Numbered from the stretch's first letter, positions 52,503-61,298 are shown. The stretch is DNA of 64,000 nucleotides from Catenuloplanes atrovinosus (GCF_031458235.1 NZ_JAVDYB010000001.1:2811001-2875000), one strand, 5' to 3'. Made by a program: numbers and translations. Notes: generated by a model not told the origin, from the letters alone.

Positions 52503-53812
52503 TGCGGTCCACGCAATGGGCCCGTGACCTGCTCGGTCCCGCCGATCCGGCCCGCGCGCCGGGCCCGGTACCGCCACCGGTGCCGGCGCGTGCGCTGATC
52601 GCGCGCGCGGACCGTACCCCCGATGCGGTCCTGACCGTTCGCTCCGGCACCGCGTCCATCGCGCCCGCCGTGGCCGGACGCCCCGCCGGCGAGGCCCGCG
52701 TGCCGCGCCGCGCCGTCCTCATCGGCGCCGCGGCGGGCGTCTCGGGCGTCGCGCTCGGCAGCACGGTCCTGGCGCGGGCGTTCCCGGGCGGGGCCGCGCC
52801 GGAGTCCGCCGCCCCGGCCGGATCGGCCCCGTACTGGGACGACGTGCTGTCGCCGATCGCATTCGAGATCACCGAGGGCGCGCCGCCCGCGGCGGATCGG
52901 CTGCGCGAGCTGGCCGGTCGGCTCACCCCGTCCACCGCCGAGGCCGGCACGGGAGGCTATCTGGCCAGCCACGAGCGGTTCTGGGAACGCGGCAGGTTCG
53001 CGGCGCCCGGCGCTGTGCCGGCCGGGCCGGGTTCGCCGTCCCGGCCCGGCACGCCGGCAAGCCCGGACGGCGCCCGATCCTGGCCGGGCCCGCCGGGCAC
53101 GCCGTCCGGCGTTCCCGCGACCCCGCACGTCACGCCGCCCGCGTCCGGCGCCACCGCCGTCCCGCCGAACAGCCCTCCCGGCGGCGCAAGCCCGGCGGGC
53201 ACGCCGTCGCGGACCGCCGGCACGGATGCCGGGCCGTGGCCGGGGCCCGACGCACCCGCCGGGGCGCCGGATGCCGGCGTCGCCTATGACCGGTGGGTCT
53301 GGTGGGCGCCCGGTGAGCAGGCCGAGCGCGCGTCCGCGCTCCGCCTCGAGTACGTGAGCGCGGCGGCCCGCGACCGCTGGCACGCGAACGAGGTTCCGTC
53401 ACCCGCCCCGCAGAGCGAGAACACCACCGGTTCCGACGTGCGGACCACCGACGAGCTGATCGCCGGGCTGACCGGGGCGGGCCGGCGGGAGACGATCGAG
53501 ACCGCGATCGCGATCGCGCGGCGCGGCACCGATTGCGCCGGCCGCGCCCGCTTCCTGCGCGCGCTGGCGGACACGGGGCCGCGGTGGCTGTGGCGCGGCG
53601 GCGTCACCGATCGGCTCGGCCGGGCCGGCATGGCGATCAGCGTGGAGCCGGACGACTCGGACCCGGGCCGCGCCGTGCTGGTCTTCCACCCCGGCACCGG
53701 CGAGCTGCTCTGCGTGGAGCGGAGCCGGCCGGACGAGCACGGCGGTCAGCTCGACGCGTACCACATGGTCCTCGGCTCACGGCTCGTGAGCGAGTCCGGC
53801 CGGACCTGGTGA
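52499..53812 (+). CDS. CU044_5270-like membrane protein, probable sigma-factor partner
   Basis: 437 residues. N-terminal cytoplasmic part of 70 residues, one membrane helix (AVLIGAAAGVSGVALGSTVL), then an external region. The external part resembles CU044_5270 proteins found after ECF sigma genes (YDRWVWWAPGEQAERASALR, LIAGLTGAGRRETIETAIAI, AVLVFHPGTGELLCVE). A Pro/Gly/Ser/Ala-rich insert of about 90 residues (175-265) interrupts it. Proposed anti-sigma factor or signal receptor; no zinc-binding anti-sigma motif is present. Confidence 0.65.
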   Translation: MMRSTQWARDLLGPADPARAPGPVPPPVPARALIARADRTPDAVLTVRSGTASIAPAVAGRPAGEARVPRRAVLIGAAAGVSGVALGSTVLARAFPGGAAPESAAPAGSAPYWDDVLSPIAFEITEGAPPAADRLRELAGRLTPSTAEAGTGGYLASHERFWERGRFAAPGAVPAGPGSPSRPGTPASPDGARSWPGPPGTPSGVPATPHVTPPASGATAVPPNSPPGGASPAGTPSRTAGTDAGPWPGPDAPAGAPDAGVAYDRWVWWAPGEQAERASALRLEYVSAAARDRWHANEVPSPAPQSENTTGSDVRTTDELIAGLTGAGRRETIETAIAIARRGTDCAGRARFLRALADTGPRWLWRGGVTDRLGRAGMAISVEPDDSDPGRAVLVFHPGTGELLCVERSRPDEHGGQLDAYHMVLGSRLVSESGRTW

Positions 53813-53849
53813 CGGCTCCCCGGCGCCGCGCGACGGCGCCGGGCAGCCG
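53813..53849. terminator. Bidirectional terminator
   Basis: CCCGGCGCCG and its complement around CGCGA (53819-53843), extended by CGGCT/AGCCG after one C-C mismatch, placed between convergent genes whose stops are 44 bp apart. Confidence 0.75.
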
Positions 53850-53856
53850 TGCTCGC

Positions 53857-55218
53857 TCAGGCGACCGGGGCGGTCACCTCGGCCCGGTGGTTGCGGATGA
53901 TCTCCGCGTACCGGTGGCCGCTGTTCTTGATCGTGCGGACCTGGGTGTCGTAGTCCACGTGGACCAGCCCGAACCGCTTGTCGTAGCCGTACGCCCACTC
54001 GAAGTTGTCCAGCAGCGACCACGCGAAGTAGCCGGCCAGCGGCGCGCCCTGCGCCACCGCGGACGCGCACGCGGCCAGGTGGTCCTCCAGGTACGCGGTG
54101 CGCTGCTTGTCCTCGACCGTGCCGTCCGGGCCCGGCGTGTCCGCCCAGGCGGACCCGTTCTCGGTCACGTAGATCTTCGGTACGCCGTACTCGTTCGTCA
54201 CCCGCAGCAGCAGCTGCTCCAGCCCGTCCGCGTGGACCTCCCAGCCCATCGCGGTCTCCAGCGCGCCCTCCACCGGCACCTGCCGCCCGTGCGGCGCCGG
54301 TGCGGCCGGGTCGTCCGCGATGAGCTGCCGGAAGTAGTAGTTGAGCCCGAAGAACTCGGTCGGCGCCGCGATCGCCTCCAGGTCACCGGCCTGCACCGGC
54401 GGCTCGATGCCGTACGTCGCGATCATGTCCGCCGGGTAGCCGCGCCCGTAGACCGGGTCCAGCCACCAGCGGTTCGTGTGCCCGTCCGCCCGGTGCGCGG
54501 CGGCGACGTCCTCCGGCCGGTCACTGGCCGGCTCGATCGGGCTGAGGTTGAGCACGATGCCCACCTCGGCCGGGCGCGGCGCGGACGCGCGGACCGCGGC
54601 CATGCCCAGCCCGTGCGCGAGCAGCAGGTGGTGACTGGCCGGGATCGCGCGGGCCAGCGACTTCTCGCCCGGCGCCATGGTGCCGTCCAGGTGGCCGATC
54701 CACGCGCTGCACAGCGGCTCGTTCATGGTCATCCAGTCGGTGACCCGGTCGCCGAGCCGCGCCGCGACCACGGCCGCGTAGTCGGCGAACGCGTACGCGG
54801 TGTCCCGGGCCGGCCAGCCGCCGAGGTCCTGCAGCGCCTGCGGCAGGTCCCAGTGGTAGAGCGTGGCGAACGGCGTGACGCCCGCGGCGAGCAGCTGGTC
54901 GACCAGGCGGTCGTAGAAGTCCAGGCCGGCCGCGTTGACCTGGCCGCGCCCGTCCGGGATCACCCGCGGCCACGCGATCGAGAAGCGGTAGGCGTCCAGC
55001 CCGAGGCGCTTCATCAGCGCCACGTCCTCCGGTACGCGGTGGTAGTGATCGGCGGCGACGTCGCCGGTGTCGCCGTTGTCGATCGCGCCGGGCACGCGGC
55101 AGAACGTGTCCCAGATCGACGGCTTGCGGCCGTCGGCGGCCACGGCTCCCTCGATCTGGTACGCCGACGTGGCAGCCCCCCAGACGAAGGCCGGGGGAAG
55201 GGCGGCGAACTCGCGCAC
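53857..55218 (-). CDS. Family GH1 beta-glucosidase
   Basis: 453 residues, GTG start with GGAGGA upstream. GH1 signatures: [16 protein letters not shown] at the start, acid/base Glu in [14 protein letters not shown], nucleophile Glu in [13 protein letters not shown], and [20 protein letters not shown] near the end. Hydrolyses terminal non-reducing beta-D-glucosides such as cellobiose. No signal peptide, so it acts on imported sugars. Divergent from a ROK repressor gene, with a candidate operator between. Confidence 0.93.
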   Translation of the reverse strand: MREFAALPPAFVWGAATSAYQIEGAVAADGRKPSIWDTFCRVPGAIDNGDTGDVAADHYHRVPEDVALMKRLGLDAYRFSIAWPRVIPDGRGQVNAAGLDFYDRLVDQLLAAGVTPFATLYHWDLPQALQDLGGWPARDTAYAFADYAAVVAARLGDRVTDWMTMNEPLCSAWIGHLDGTMAPGEKSLARAIPASHHLLLAHGLGMAAVRASAPRPAEVGIVLNLSPIEPASDRPEDVAAAHRADGHTNRWWLDPVYGRGYPADMIATYGIEPPVQAGDLEAIAAPTEFFGLNYYFRQLIADDPAAPAPHGRQVPVEGALETAMGWEVHADGLEQLLLRVTNEYGVPKIYVTENGSAWADTPGPDGTVEDKQRTAYLEDHLAACASAVAQGAPLAGYFAWSLLDNFEWAYGYDKRFGLVHVDYDTQVRTIKNSGHRYAEIIRNHRAEVTAPVA

Positions 55219-55249
55219 TGAGGCTCCTCCGAAGATGATCTTTCAACAC

Positions 55250-55269
55250 TTAATTTACGACGTCATTAA
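55250..55269. promoter_or_regulatory. Candidate ROK operator TTAAT-n10-ATTAA
   Basis: TTAAT and ATTAA flank TTACGACGTC, itself containing the palindrome GACGTC, in an AT-rich island between the divergent beta-glucosidase and ROK genes. Position 32 bp from the GH1 start suits repression of GH1. Confidence 0.5.
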
Positions 55270-55386
55270 ACCAGGCGTGTGGTCAGACTCAAGGGGCCCG
55301 AACGGTTGCATCACGCCTTGGTTCATGCTTTACCGAACGCGCATGCGGCATGCTGGACGCGGCCACCTCGACGGGAGAGCGACACC

Positions 55387-56631
55387 ATGGACCCGAAGCG
55401 CACGACCGTGCGCGACGTACGCCGCGCCAACCGCTCCGTGCTGCTGAGCAACCTGTACCGCAGCGGTCCGATCTCCCGGCACGAGTTGGCCCAGACCACC
55501 GCGCTCAGCCAGGCCAGTGTCAGCAACCTGATCGGCGAGATGGTCGCGGAGGGCCTGGTCGAGGAGGCCGGCTCGGTCGACTCCGACGGCGGGCGCCCAC
55601 GCATCCTGCTGCGCGTGGCCCCCGGCTTCGGTCACGTGATCGGCGCGGACGTGGGCGAGACGCGCGTCCAGGTGGAACTGTTCGACCTGGCCATGACGCC
55701 GCTGGCCAAGGCCGAGTTCCCGATCACCTCGCCGCGCCCGGCACCGGAGACCGTGCTGGCCCACCTGCGCGACGGGCTCGCGTCCGTGATCGCCCAGTCC
55801 GGCGTCGACCCGGCGTCCGTGCTCGGCTTCGGCGTCGCGGTCTCCGGCGTGGTCGACTCCGGCGCCGTGGTGCACGCGCAGACGCTCGGCTGGGAGGGCG
55901 TGCCGCTCGGCGCCATGCTGCGCGAGTTCACCGACATCCCGGTGCTGGTCGACAACGGCGCGAAGACGCTCGGCCAGGCCGAGATGTGGTTCGGTGCGGG
56001 CCGGGGCGCGCGGCACGCCGTGGTCGCGCTGGTCGGCTCCGGCGTCGGCGCCGCGGTCATCGCGGACGGCGCGTCCTACCGCGGCGCGCACTCCAGCGCG
56101 GGGGAGTGGGGCCACACCCCGATCGTGTACGGCGGGCGCCCGTGCCGCTGCGGCGCGCAGGGCTGCCTCGAGGCGTACGTCGGCGCGGAGAGCGTGCTGG
56201 ACCGCTTCCGCCAGGCCAACCGCGGCCGGCCCGCGCCCGGCGCGGACGAGGAGTCCGCGCTCGCCGCCGTGCTCGCCGCGCACGGCACGAGGGCCGGCGC
56301 GCAGGTGCTCGCGGACACCGCCGGCTACCTCGGCGCCGGCCTCGCCACGCTGGTCAACCTGTTCAACCCGGAGCGGATCGTGCTCGGCGGCTGGGCCGGG
56401 CTCGCGCTCGGCCAGGCGCTGCTGCCGCAGATCCGCGAGGCGACCGCCCGGCACGCGCTGCGCCGCCCGTACGAGCAGGTCTCCATCGAGCTGTGTCAGC
56501 TCGGCCCGGACGCGGTCGCGATGGGCGCGGCCACGCTCCCGGTCGCCCGCCTGCTCGCCGACGGCGGCGCCGCCGCGCGAATCCCCGCACGCGCGCCCGC
56601 CCGGGGTGTTGGCGGGCGGCGCCGCCGGTAG
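55387..56631 (+). CDS. ROK-family transcriptional regulator
   Basis: 414 residues. N-terminal winged helix (about 8-75): RRANRSVLLSNLYRSGPISR, TTALSQASVSNLIGEMVAEG. The sugar-kinase-like ROK domain follows with VGETRVQVELFD, GSGVGAAVIADGASYRGAHS, AGEWGHTPIV and the zinc motif CRCGAQGCLEAYVG. ROK repressors respond to sugars or sugar phosphates; this one probably represses the divergent GH1 gene. The Arg-rich tail (ARAPARGVGGRRRR) is likely non-functional. Confidence 0.9.
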   Translation: MDPKRTTVRDVRRANRSVLLSNLYRSGPISRHELAQTTALSQASVSNLIGEMVAEGLVEEAGSVDSDGGRPRILLRVAPGFGHVIGADVGETRVQVELFDLAMTPLAKAEFPITSPRPAPETVLAHLRDGLASVIAQSGVDPASVLGFGVAVSGVVDSGAVVHAQTLGWEGVPLGAMLREFTDIPVLVDNGAKTLGQAEMWFGAGRGARHAVVALVGSGVGAAVIADGASYRGAHSSAGEWGHTPIVYGGRPCRCGAQGCLEAYVGAESVLDRFRQANRGRPAPGADEESALAAVLAAHGTRAGAQVLADTAGYLGAGLATLVNLFNPERIVLGGWAGLALGQALLPQIREATARHALRRPYEQVSIELCQLGPDAVAMGAATLPVARLLADGGAAARIPARAPARGVGGRRRR

Positions 56632-57070
56632 TAACGTCCGTCGTATCGAACGGCGTCTCTTCTACCGCTTCTCCTGGACCGCGGGCGGCCAGAGCTTCAG
56701 CGCGGTCTGGGTCAGCCCCGAGCCGGGCGACTTCTCGCCCGGCCAGCGCGCGCTCGCCGAGGAGCTCGCCGAGCGGTACGAGTTGCCCACCGACCATCGA
56801 GACTGGCAGCTGCGCGCGGTCGAGGTCGACCCGGACGACGCCTGCCACTGGTCGATCGCCTCCGTCGCCTACCTGGCCGCGCTGCGCGCCGCCACCGAGC
56901 GCCGCGCCGCCGACGAGGCCGTCCACATGCCCTCGGCCCGCTCCCGCCGCGACCACGCCGAGACCCTGGCGCGGTACGCGGCGGCCGTCCGCGCCGCCGA
57001 GCGCCTCTACCAGCCCTCCCGCGACGAGGCCGCCCGCTACCTCGACAAGGTCCTCGGCGCCGGCGCCTGA
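56606..57070 (+). CDS. Small hypothetical protein
   Basis: About 154 residues from GTG 56606, which lies inside the ROK tail in another frame; a later start is possible but no ATG occurs early. The core reads RRLFYRFSWTAGGQSFSAVW and PTDHRDWQLRAVEVDPDDAC, with a helical second half containing repeated Ala/Arg (YLAALRAATERRAADEAVHM). No signal peptide or membrane helix. No family recognised. Ends 2 bp from the convergent TetR gene. Confidence 0.55.
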   Translation: MLAGGAAGSNVRRIERRLFYRFSWTAGGQSFSAVWVSPEPGDFSPGQRALAEELAERYELPTDHRDWQLRAVEVDPDDACHWSIASVAYLAALRAATERRAADEAVHMPSARSRRDHAETLARYAAAVRAAERLYQPSRDEAARYLDKVLGAGA

Positions 57071-57071
57071 C

Positions 57072-57707
57072 CTACCCCGACCCGGCGTACCCGGCGAGCA
57101 GCAGATCGACCGCCACCGTGAACCGGGCCGCCGCGTCCGCCCCCGCGCCGGTCTCGATCACCTCCGCCAGCAGCGGGAACTCGGCCGGGTCCGGCATCAC
57201 GGCCGGGGTCGCCGCCTCCTCGTGCCCCGGCGTCCGGCCCGCCTCCGCCAGCGTGTGCCCGATGGTGAACGTGGTCAGCACGGTGATCACGTCCATCGCC
57301 CGGTCCAGCGGCAGCCCCGCCGCCCGCATCGCGCCCAGCCACCGCTCCGACCGGCGCATCGACGCGGCGGAGCCGACCGGCCGGGTGGCGGCCAGCGGCA
57401 GCACGCCCGGGTGGGCCAGGAACGCCGCGCGCAGCGCGTGCGCGTACCCGCGCATCCAGGGCAGCCACGCGTCCGGCGCGTCCACGGCCGCCATCGCGGT
57501 CTCCAGCACCCGGTCCACGAGCGCGTCGAACAGCGCCTCCTTGTGCGGCACGTGGTTGTAGAGCGACATTGCCTCCACGCCCAGCTCCGCGCCGAGCCGC
57601 CGCATCGACAGCGCGGGCAGGCCGTGCCGGTCCACATAGTCCAGCGCGGCGTCCAGCACCCGCTCGCGGGTCAGCCCGGCCTTCTCCCCGACGCGTCGCG
57701 TGGCCAC
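57072..57707 (-). CDS. TetR-family repressor (TetR_C_1 type)
   Basis: 211 residues, GTG start with CGGAGG upstream: VATRRVGEKAGLTRERVLDA. HTH LPALSMRRLGAELGVEAMSL then YNHVPHKEALFDALVDRVLE, the TetR/AcrR pattern of tetracycline-repressor-type proteins. C-terminal ligand domain with TRPVGSAASMRRSERWLGAM and LTTFTIGHTLAEAGR. The frame is open upstream but that part has no protein character. Twin operator-like sites lie between it and the divergent membrane-protein gene. Confidence 0.9.
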   Translation of the reverse strand: MATRRVGEKAGLTRERVLDAALDYVDRHGLPALSMRRLGAELGVEAMSLYNHVPHKEALFDALVDRVLETAMAAVDAPDAWLPWMRGYAHALRAAFLAHPGVLPLAATRPVGSAASMRRSERWLGAMRAAGLPLDRAMDVITVLTTFTIGHTLAEAGRTPGHEEAATPAVMPDPAEFPLLAEVIETGAGADAAARFTVAVDLLLAGYAGSG

Positions 57708-57717
57708 CGCACCTCCG

Positions 57718-57723
57718 TTGACA
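57718..57723 (+). promoter_or_regulatory. Candidate -35 box TTGACA for the membrane-protein gene
   Basis: A perfect TTGACA just before the first operator copy. The -10 region 17-18 bp downstream is poor (ACTCTA at 57742-57747). A repressor at the adjacent operator would cover this promoter. Confidence 0.35.
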
Positions 57724-57727
57724 AAAT

Positions 57728-57773
57728 TTACACCGTAAGTCACTCTAGCGGACGTCGAATACTTACACCGTAA
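57728..57773. promoter_or_regulatory. Twin operators TTACACCGTAA between tetR and its divergent target
   Basis: TTACACCGTAA (dyad TTAC-acc-GTAA) occurs at 57728-57738 and 57763-57773, 35 bp apart, in the 79-bp gap between the TetR gene and the membrane-protein gene. Two identical short palindromes in a divergent TetR promoter are the expected operator layout. Confidence 0.7.
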
Positions 57774-57786
57774 ATCTGGAGGCGCG

Positions 57787-58257
57787 ATGCTCGCGACGGC
57801 GCTGGTCCTGATCGTGCTCACGGTCGGATACTTCCTGGTCACCACGCTGGTCGACCTGTTCCCGTTCAACAACGTGCGGGACGTCCCGCCGCGCGATCGC
57901 CGTACCGAGGTCGCGGTCAACGCACCGATCCTGGCCGCGCCCGCGGTGCTGCTCGCCGTGGCCGCCGCGCTGGGTGTGCCGTGGCCGGCCTGGGTGGCGG
58001 CCGCGATCGAGGTGCTCGCCCTGATCGGCGGGCTCACGCTGTGGTGGCTGCCGTACCTCACCGGCGTCTCCGTGCCGTGGGCCGCCGCCGGGACCGGTCT
58101 GAGCTGGCCCGAGTTCCACGCGCGCGGCTATGCCCGCACGGTGACCGTGCTGCCGCGGATCGGCGACCGCCCGCGCCCGAACCTCGAGCACACGATCCTG
58201 CACGCGCTGATGGCCGGCGCCGCGGCCAGCGCGATCACGGTCGCGGCCGGGCGGTAA
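57787..58257 (+). CDS. Small membrane protein, probable TetR target
   Basis: 156 residues, ATG with TGGAGGCGCG upstream. Four hydrophobic segments: ATALVLIVLTVGYFLVTTLV, APILAAPAVLLAVAAALGVP, VAAAIEVLALIGGLTLWWLP and a weak last one (ILHALMAGAAASAITVAAG). The short loop DLFPFNNVRDVPPRDRRTEV is soluble. No family recognised. Its control by a TetR repressor with twin operators suggests induction by a small molecule. Confidence 0.65.
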   Translation: MLATALVLIVLTVGYFLVTTLVDLFPFNNVRDVPPRDRRTEVAVNAPILAAPAVLLAVAAALGVPWPAWVAAAIEVLALIGGLTLWWLPYLTGVSVPWAAAGTGLSWPEFHARGYARTVTVLPRIGDRPRPNLEHTILHALMAGAAASAITVAAGR

Positions 58258-58277
58258 ACGTCCCTTTATTCATGGCT

Positions 58278-58289
58278 TGACTTAAGTCA
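58278..58289. promoter_or_regulatory. Palindrome TGACTTAAGTCA upstream of GH30 gene
   Basis: A perfect 12-bp palindrome, preceded by T to give TTGACT like a -35 box. It lies 45 bp before the GH30 start in an AT-rich patch; candidate operator. Confidence 0.4.
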
Positions 58290-58306
58290 TGATGGGATTC
58301 ACAGTT

Positions 58307-58326
58307 CTCACATCCATCGATGTGAG
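58307..58326 (+). promoter_or_regulatory. Inverted repeat overlapping the GH30 ribosome site
   Basis: CTCACAT-CCATCG-ATGTGAG, 7-bp arms. The right arm overlaps the purine-rich ribosome site (GAGGA) 8 nt before the ATG, so the structure could hide it in RNA or act as a DNA operator. Confidence 0.45.
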
Positions 58327-58334
58327 GACGTGCC

Positions 58335-60206
58335 ATGAACCCACCCTCCGCACGTTTCCGTGCCCTGGCCGCCGCCGTGTCGGTGACGGCGGGGCTGAGC
58401 GTCGTCGTCGCGGCCGGGCCCGCGGCGGCGGCCGGCGAGACCGTCACCATCCACCTCACCACCACGTCCGACCCGGGCGGCCGGACCGTCACCCGCGGGC
58501 TCCAGGCGCAGCCGCCGGTCGTGTTCGCGGCGTCCTCCGCGAACGCCGCGCACACCATCACGGTCAACGAGAACGCGCAGTACCAGGTGTTCGAGGGCGG
58601 CGGCGCCTCGATCACCGACACCACGGCCTACCTGTTGCGCGGTGGGCCGGTCAGCGCCGCGACCCGAGACGACGTGATGCGCAAGCTGTTCAGCCCCACG
58701 GACGGCATCGGCCTGTCCTTCGTCCGCAACCCGATCGGCGCGTCCGACCTGTCCCGGCCCGGCATGGTCTCGCTGGACGACACCTGCTGCGACCTCAGCG
58801 ACTTCAACACCAACGGGTACGACGCGAACGTGCGCCTGCTGACCGTACAGGCGAAGGGCCTGAACCCCGCACTGCGCGTGAAGGGCGTCCCGTGGAGCGC
58901 GCCCGGCTGGATGAAGGACAACGGCCGGATGGACCAGATGGGCTGGCTCAAGTGGGAGCACTACCCCACGTACGCCCAATATCTGGTCAAGTACATCCAG
59001 TCCTATCAGGCCGCCGGCGTCCGGGTCGACTACATCTCGGTGCAGAACGAGCCGAACTGCTGCCAGGCCGCCAACCCCACCTCGATGAACTACCCGGGCA
59101 TGTCGTGGAACCCGTCCGGCCTGGTGGAGTTCACCAAGAACTTCGTCTACCCGGCCTTCCGCGCGGCCGGCATCGGCACCAAGGTGCTCATCCACGACTG
59201 GAACTACGGTGACTACGCGAACTTCGGCGCCGCGATCCTGGCCGACGCGGGTGTGCGCGACGATCCGCTGTTCGGCGGCATCGCCTGGCACGGCTACTTC
59301 GGCGACCCGGCGGTCGGCGGCCAGGTGCACGACGCCTACCCGTCGGTGCCGCAGTTCAGCACCGAGCACTCCGGCGGCACCTGGATCGGCAACCAGCACA
59401 ACGAGGACCTGGCCGACATCGTCAACTACGCGCGGAACTGGTCGTCCAGCCTGGTCAAGTGGAGCCTGGCGCTGAACCAGAACATGGGCCCGCACAACGG
59501 CGGCTGCGGCACCTGCACCGGCCTGATCACCGTGCAGGAGGGCGGCCCGCGCGCCGGCCAGGTCGACTACACGATCGAGTACTACACGACCGGGCACCTC
59601 ACCGCGTTCGTCAAGCCGGGCGCGCGCCGGATCGACTCCACCGCCAACGGCACGGTGCAGAACGTGGCCTGGCGCAACCCGGACGGCTCCAAGGCGCTGA
59701 TCGCGCACAACGGCGGTACGGCCGCGCAGTCGGTGAAGGTGCAGTGGGGCGGGCAGTCGTTCACGTACACGCTGCCCGCGCGCACCACCGCCACGTTCAC
59801 CTGGAGCGGCACCCAGTCCGGCAGCGGCGGCGGCACCGTCTCCGGGCTGGGTGGGCGCTGCCTGGACGTGCTGGACAACAACTCCGCCGACGGTACGCCG
59901 ATCCAGATGTGGACCTGCTTCGGCGGCGCCAACCAGCAGTGGCAGCGGGCCTCCGACGGCTCGCTGCGCGCGCTCGGCAAGTGCCTGGACGTGACCGGCG
60001 GCGCCACCGCCGACGGCACCCGCGTGCAGTTGCACACCTGCAACGGCACGGCCGCGCAGCGCTGGACGTACACCGCCGGCCGTGATCTGGTCAACGCCGG
60101 CTCCGGCACCTGCCTGGACGTGGTGGACAACGCCGCGGTGGACGGCGCCCGCCTGCAGATCTGGGCCTGCGGCGGCACCGCCAACCAGAAGTGGACCGTG
60201 AACTGA
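58335..60206 (+). CDS. Secreted GH30 glycosidase with C-terminal ricin-type lectin domain
   Basis: 623 residues. Signal peptide (RALAAAVSVTAGLSVVVAAG, cleavage after AAA about residue 33). GH30 catalytic part about 55-490: YQVFEGGGASITDTTAYLLR, GLSFVRNPIGASDLS, acid/base Glu in YISVQNEPNCC and nucleophile Glu in PQFSTEHSGGTWIG, followed by the small beta-sandwich. C-terminal beta-trefoil about 500-623 with QQW, AQRW and NQKW repeats. Family GH30 includes glucosylceramidases, beta-1,6-glucanases and xylanases; the exact bond is unknown. Extracellular polysaccharide degradation is likely. Confidence 0.9.
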   Translation: MNPPSARFRALAAAVSVTAGLSVVVAAGPAAAAGETVTIHLTTTSDPGGRTVTRGLQAQPPVVFAASSANAAHTITVNENAQYQVFEGGGASITDTTAYLLRGGPVSAATRDDVMRKLFSPTDGIGLSFVRNPIGASDLSRPGMVSLDDTCCDLSDFNTNGYDANVRLLTVQAKGLNPALRVKGVPWSAPGWMKDNGRMDQMGWLKWEHYPTYAQYLVKYIQSYQAAGVRVDYISVQNEPNCCQAANPTSMNYPGMSWNPSGLVEFTKNFVYPAFRAAGIGTKVLIHDWNYGDYANFGAAILADAGVRDDPLFGGIAWHGYFGDPAVGGQVHDAYPSVPQFSTEHSGGTWIGNQHNEDLADIVNYARNWSSSLVKWSLALNQNMGPHNGGCGTCTGLITVQEGGPRAGQVDYTIEYYTTGHLTAFVKPGARRIDSTANGTVQNVAWRNPDGSKALIAHNGGTAAQSVKVQWGGQSFTYTLPARTTATFTWSGTQSGSGGGTVSGLGGRCLDVLDNNSADGTPIQMWTCFGGANQQWQRASDGSLRALGKCLDVTGGATADGTRVQLHTCNGTAAQRWTYTAGRDLVNAGSGTCLDVVDNAAVDGARLQIWACGGTANQKWTVN

Positions 60207-60251
60207 GTCCCGTGCGCGCGTGTGGGCCGCACTCGCCGCCCGCACGCGCCG

Positions 60252-60671
60252 CTACCGCCGGGTCCGCAGCCCGTCCACGAACACGCCGACCACCCGCCGG
60301 TTGTACTCCGGCCCTCGCCCCGGCACCGGCCGGCACAGCACCGTGATCGCGTGCAGCACCTCCTCCGCGTCCACGTCCCCGCGCACCGCGCCGTCCGCCC
60401 GCGCGGCATCGAGCAGCGCCTCGAGCGCCGGCCCGAGCCGGGACGTGAAGTAGTCCGGCAGCCCGGCGAACGCGGGATCGCCCGAGTGCAGCGCGGACGC
60501 CAGCCCGCGCTTGGTGCCGAGCAACTCCGCGAACCGCTGGATCCACCGATCCAGCGCCTCGCCCGGCGGAAGCGACCCGCCCAGCGCCGGCCCCGCCTCC
60601 GCCACCGCGTCGATCCCGCTCTCCACCACGGCCTTGACCAGGTCCGCCCGTTGCGGGAAGTGGCGGTAGAC
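60252..60671 (-). pseudogene. TetR-family gene lacking its 5' end
   Basis: Reading back from TAG 60252-60254, the minus frame gives a TetR ligand domain (WIQRFAELLGTKRGLASALH, LLDAARADGAVRGDVDAEEV) and at its upstream end LEVYRHFPQRADLVKAVVES, the end of a TetR helix-turn-helix (normally TLYRHFP). The first 35-40 residues, including most of the DNA-binding helix, are missing. The frame runs straight into the aldo/keto reductase remnant on the other strand. Not expected to be functional. Confidence 0.8.
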
Positions 60672-61298
60672 CTCGAGGAGACGCTGTCCGCGCTGACCGA
60701 CCTGATCCGGGCCGGCAAGGTCCGCGCGATCGGCGCGTCACACACGCCCGCGTCCGGCATCGTGGAGGCACAGTGGATCGCCGAGCGGCGCGGCGTGTCC
60801 CGCTTCCACACCGAGCAGCCGGCCTACTCCATCCTCAACCGCGGCATCGAACGTGAACTACTGCCGGTCACCCAGCGGTTCGGCATGGGCACGCTGGTCT
60901 GGGGCCCGCTCGGCCAGGGCATGCTCACCGGCCGCGTCCGCCGGACCGGCAGCGACCTGCGCCGCGCCGGCCTCTTCCAGCACCTCGGCGACGAACGCCG
61001 GATCGAGGCCACCGAGCGCCTGATCCCCCTCGCCGCCGACGCCGGCCTGCCCATGACGCACCTGGCGATGGCCTTCGCGACCGCCCACCCCGGCGTCACC
61101 AGCGCGCTCATCGGCTTCCGCACCGACCGCCACCTCGACGACCTCATCTCCGGCCTGGACGTCACCCTCCCCACCGACGTCCTCGACCGCATCGACGAGA
61201 TCGTCCCACCCGGCACCGACATCGGCACCCTCGACCAGACCTACCAGCCGCCCGCCCTGCACCGACCCTCCCTCCGCCGCCGCCTCCCGGCCGCATAA
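60669..61298 (+). pseudogene. Aldo/keto reductase gene lacking its 5' end
   Basis: The plus frame from 60669 reads DLEETLSALTDLIRAGKVRA, IGASHTPASGIVEAQWIAE, QPAYSILNRGIERELLPVTQ, LVWGPLGQGMLTGRVRR and THLAMAFATAHPGVTSALIG: the C-terminal 60% of an AKR. The N-terminal barrel part with the catalytic Asp, Tyr and Lys is absent and there is no start codon with ribosome site. The frame is joined directly to the truncated TetR gene. C-terminal NADPH-site residues are kept but the protein cannot be made or be active as it stands. Confidence 0.8.
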
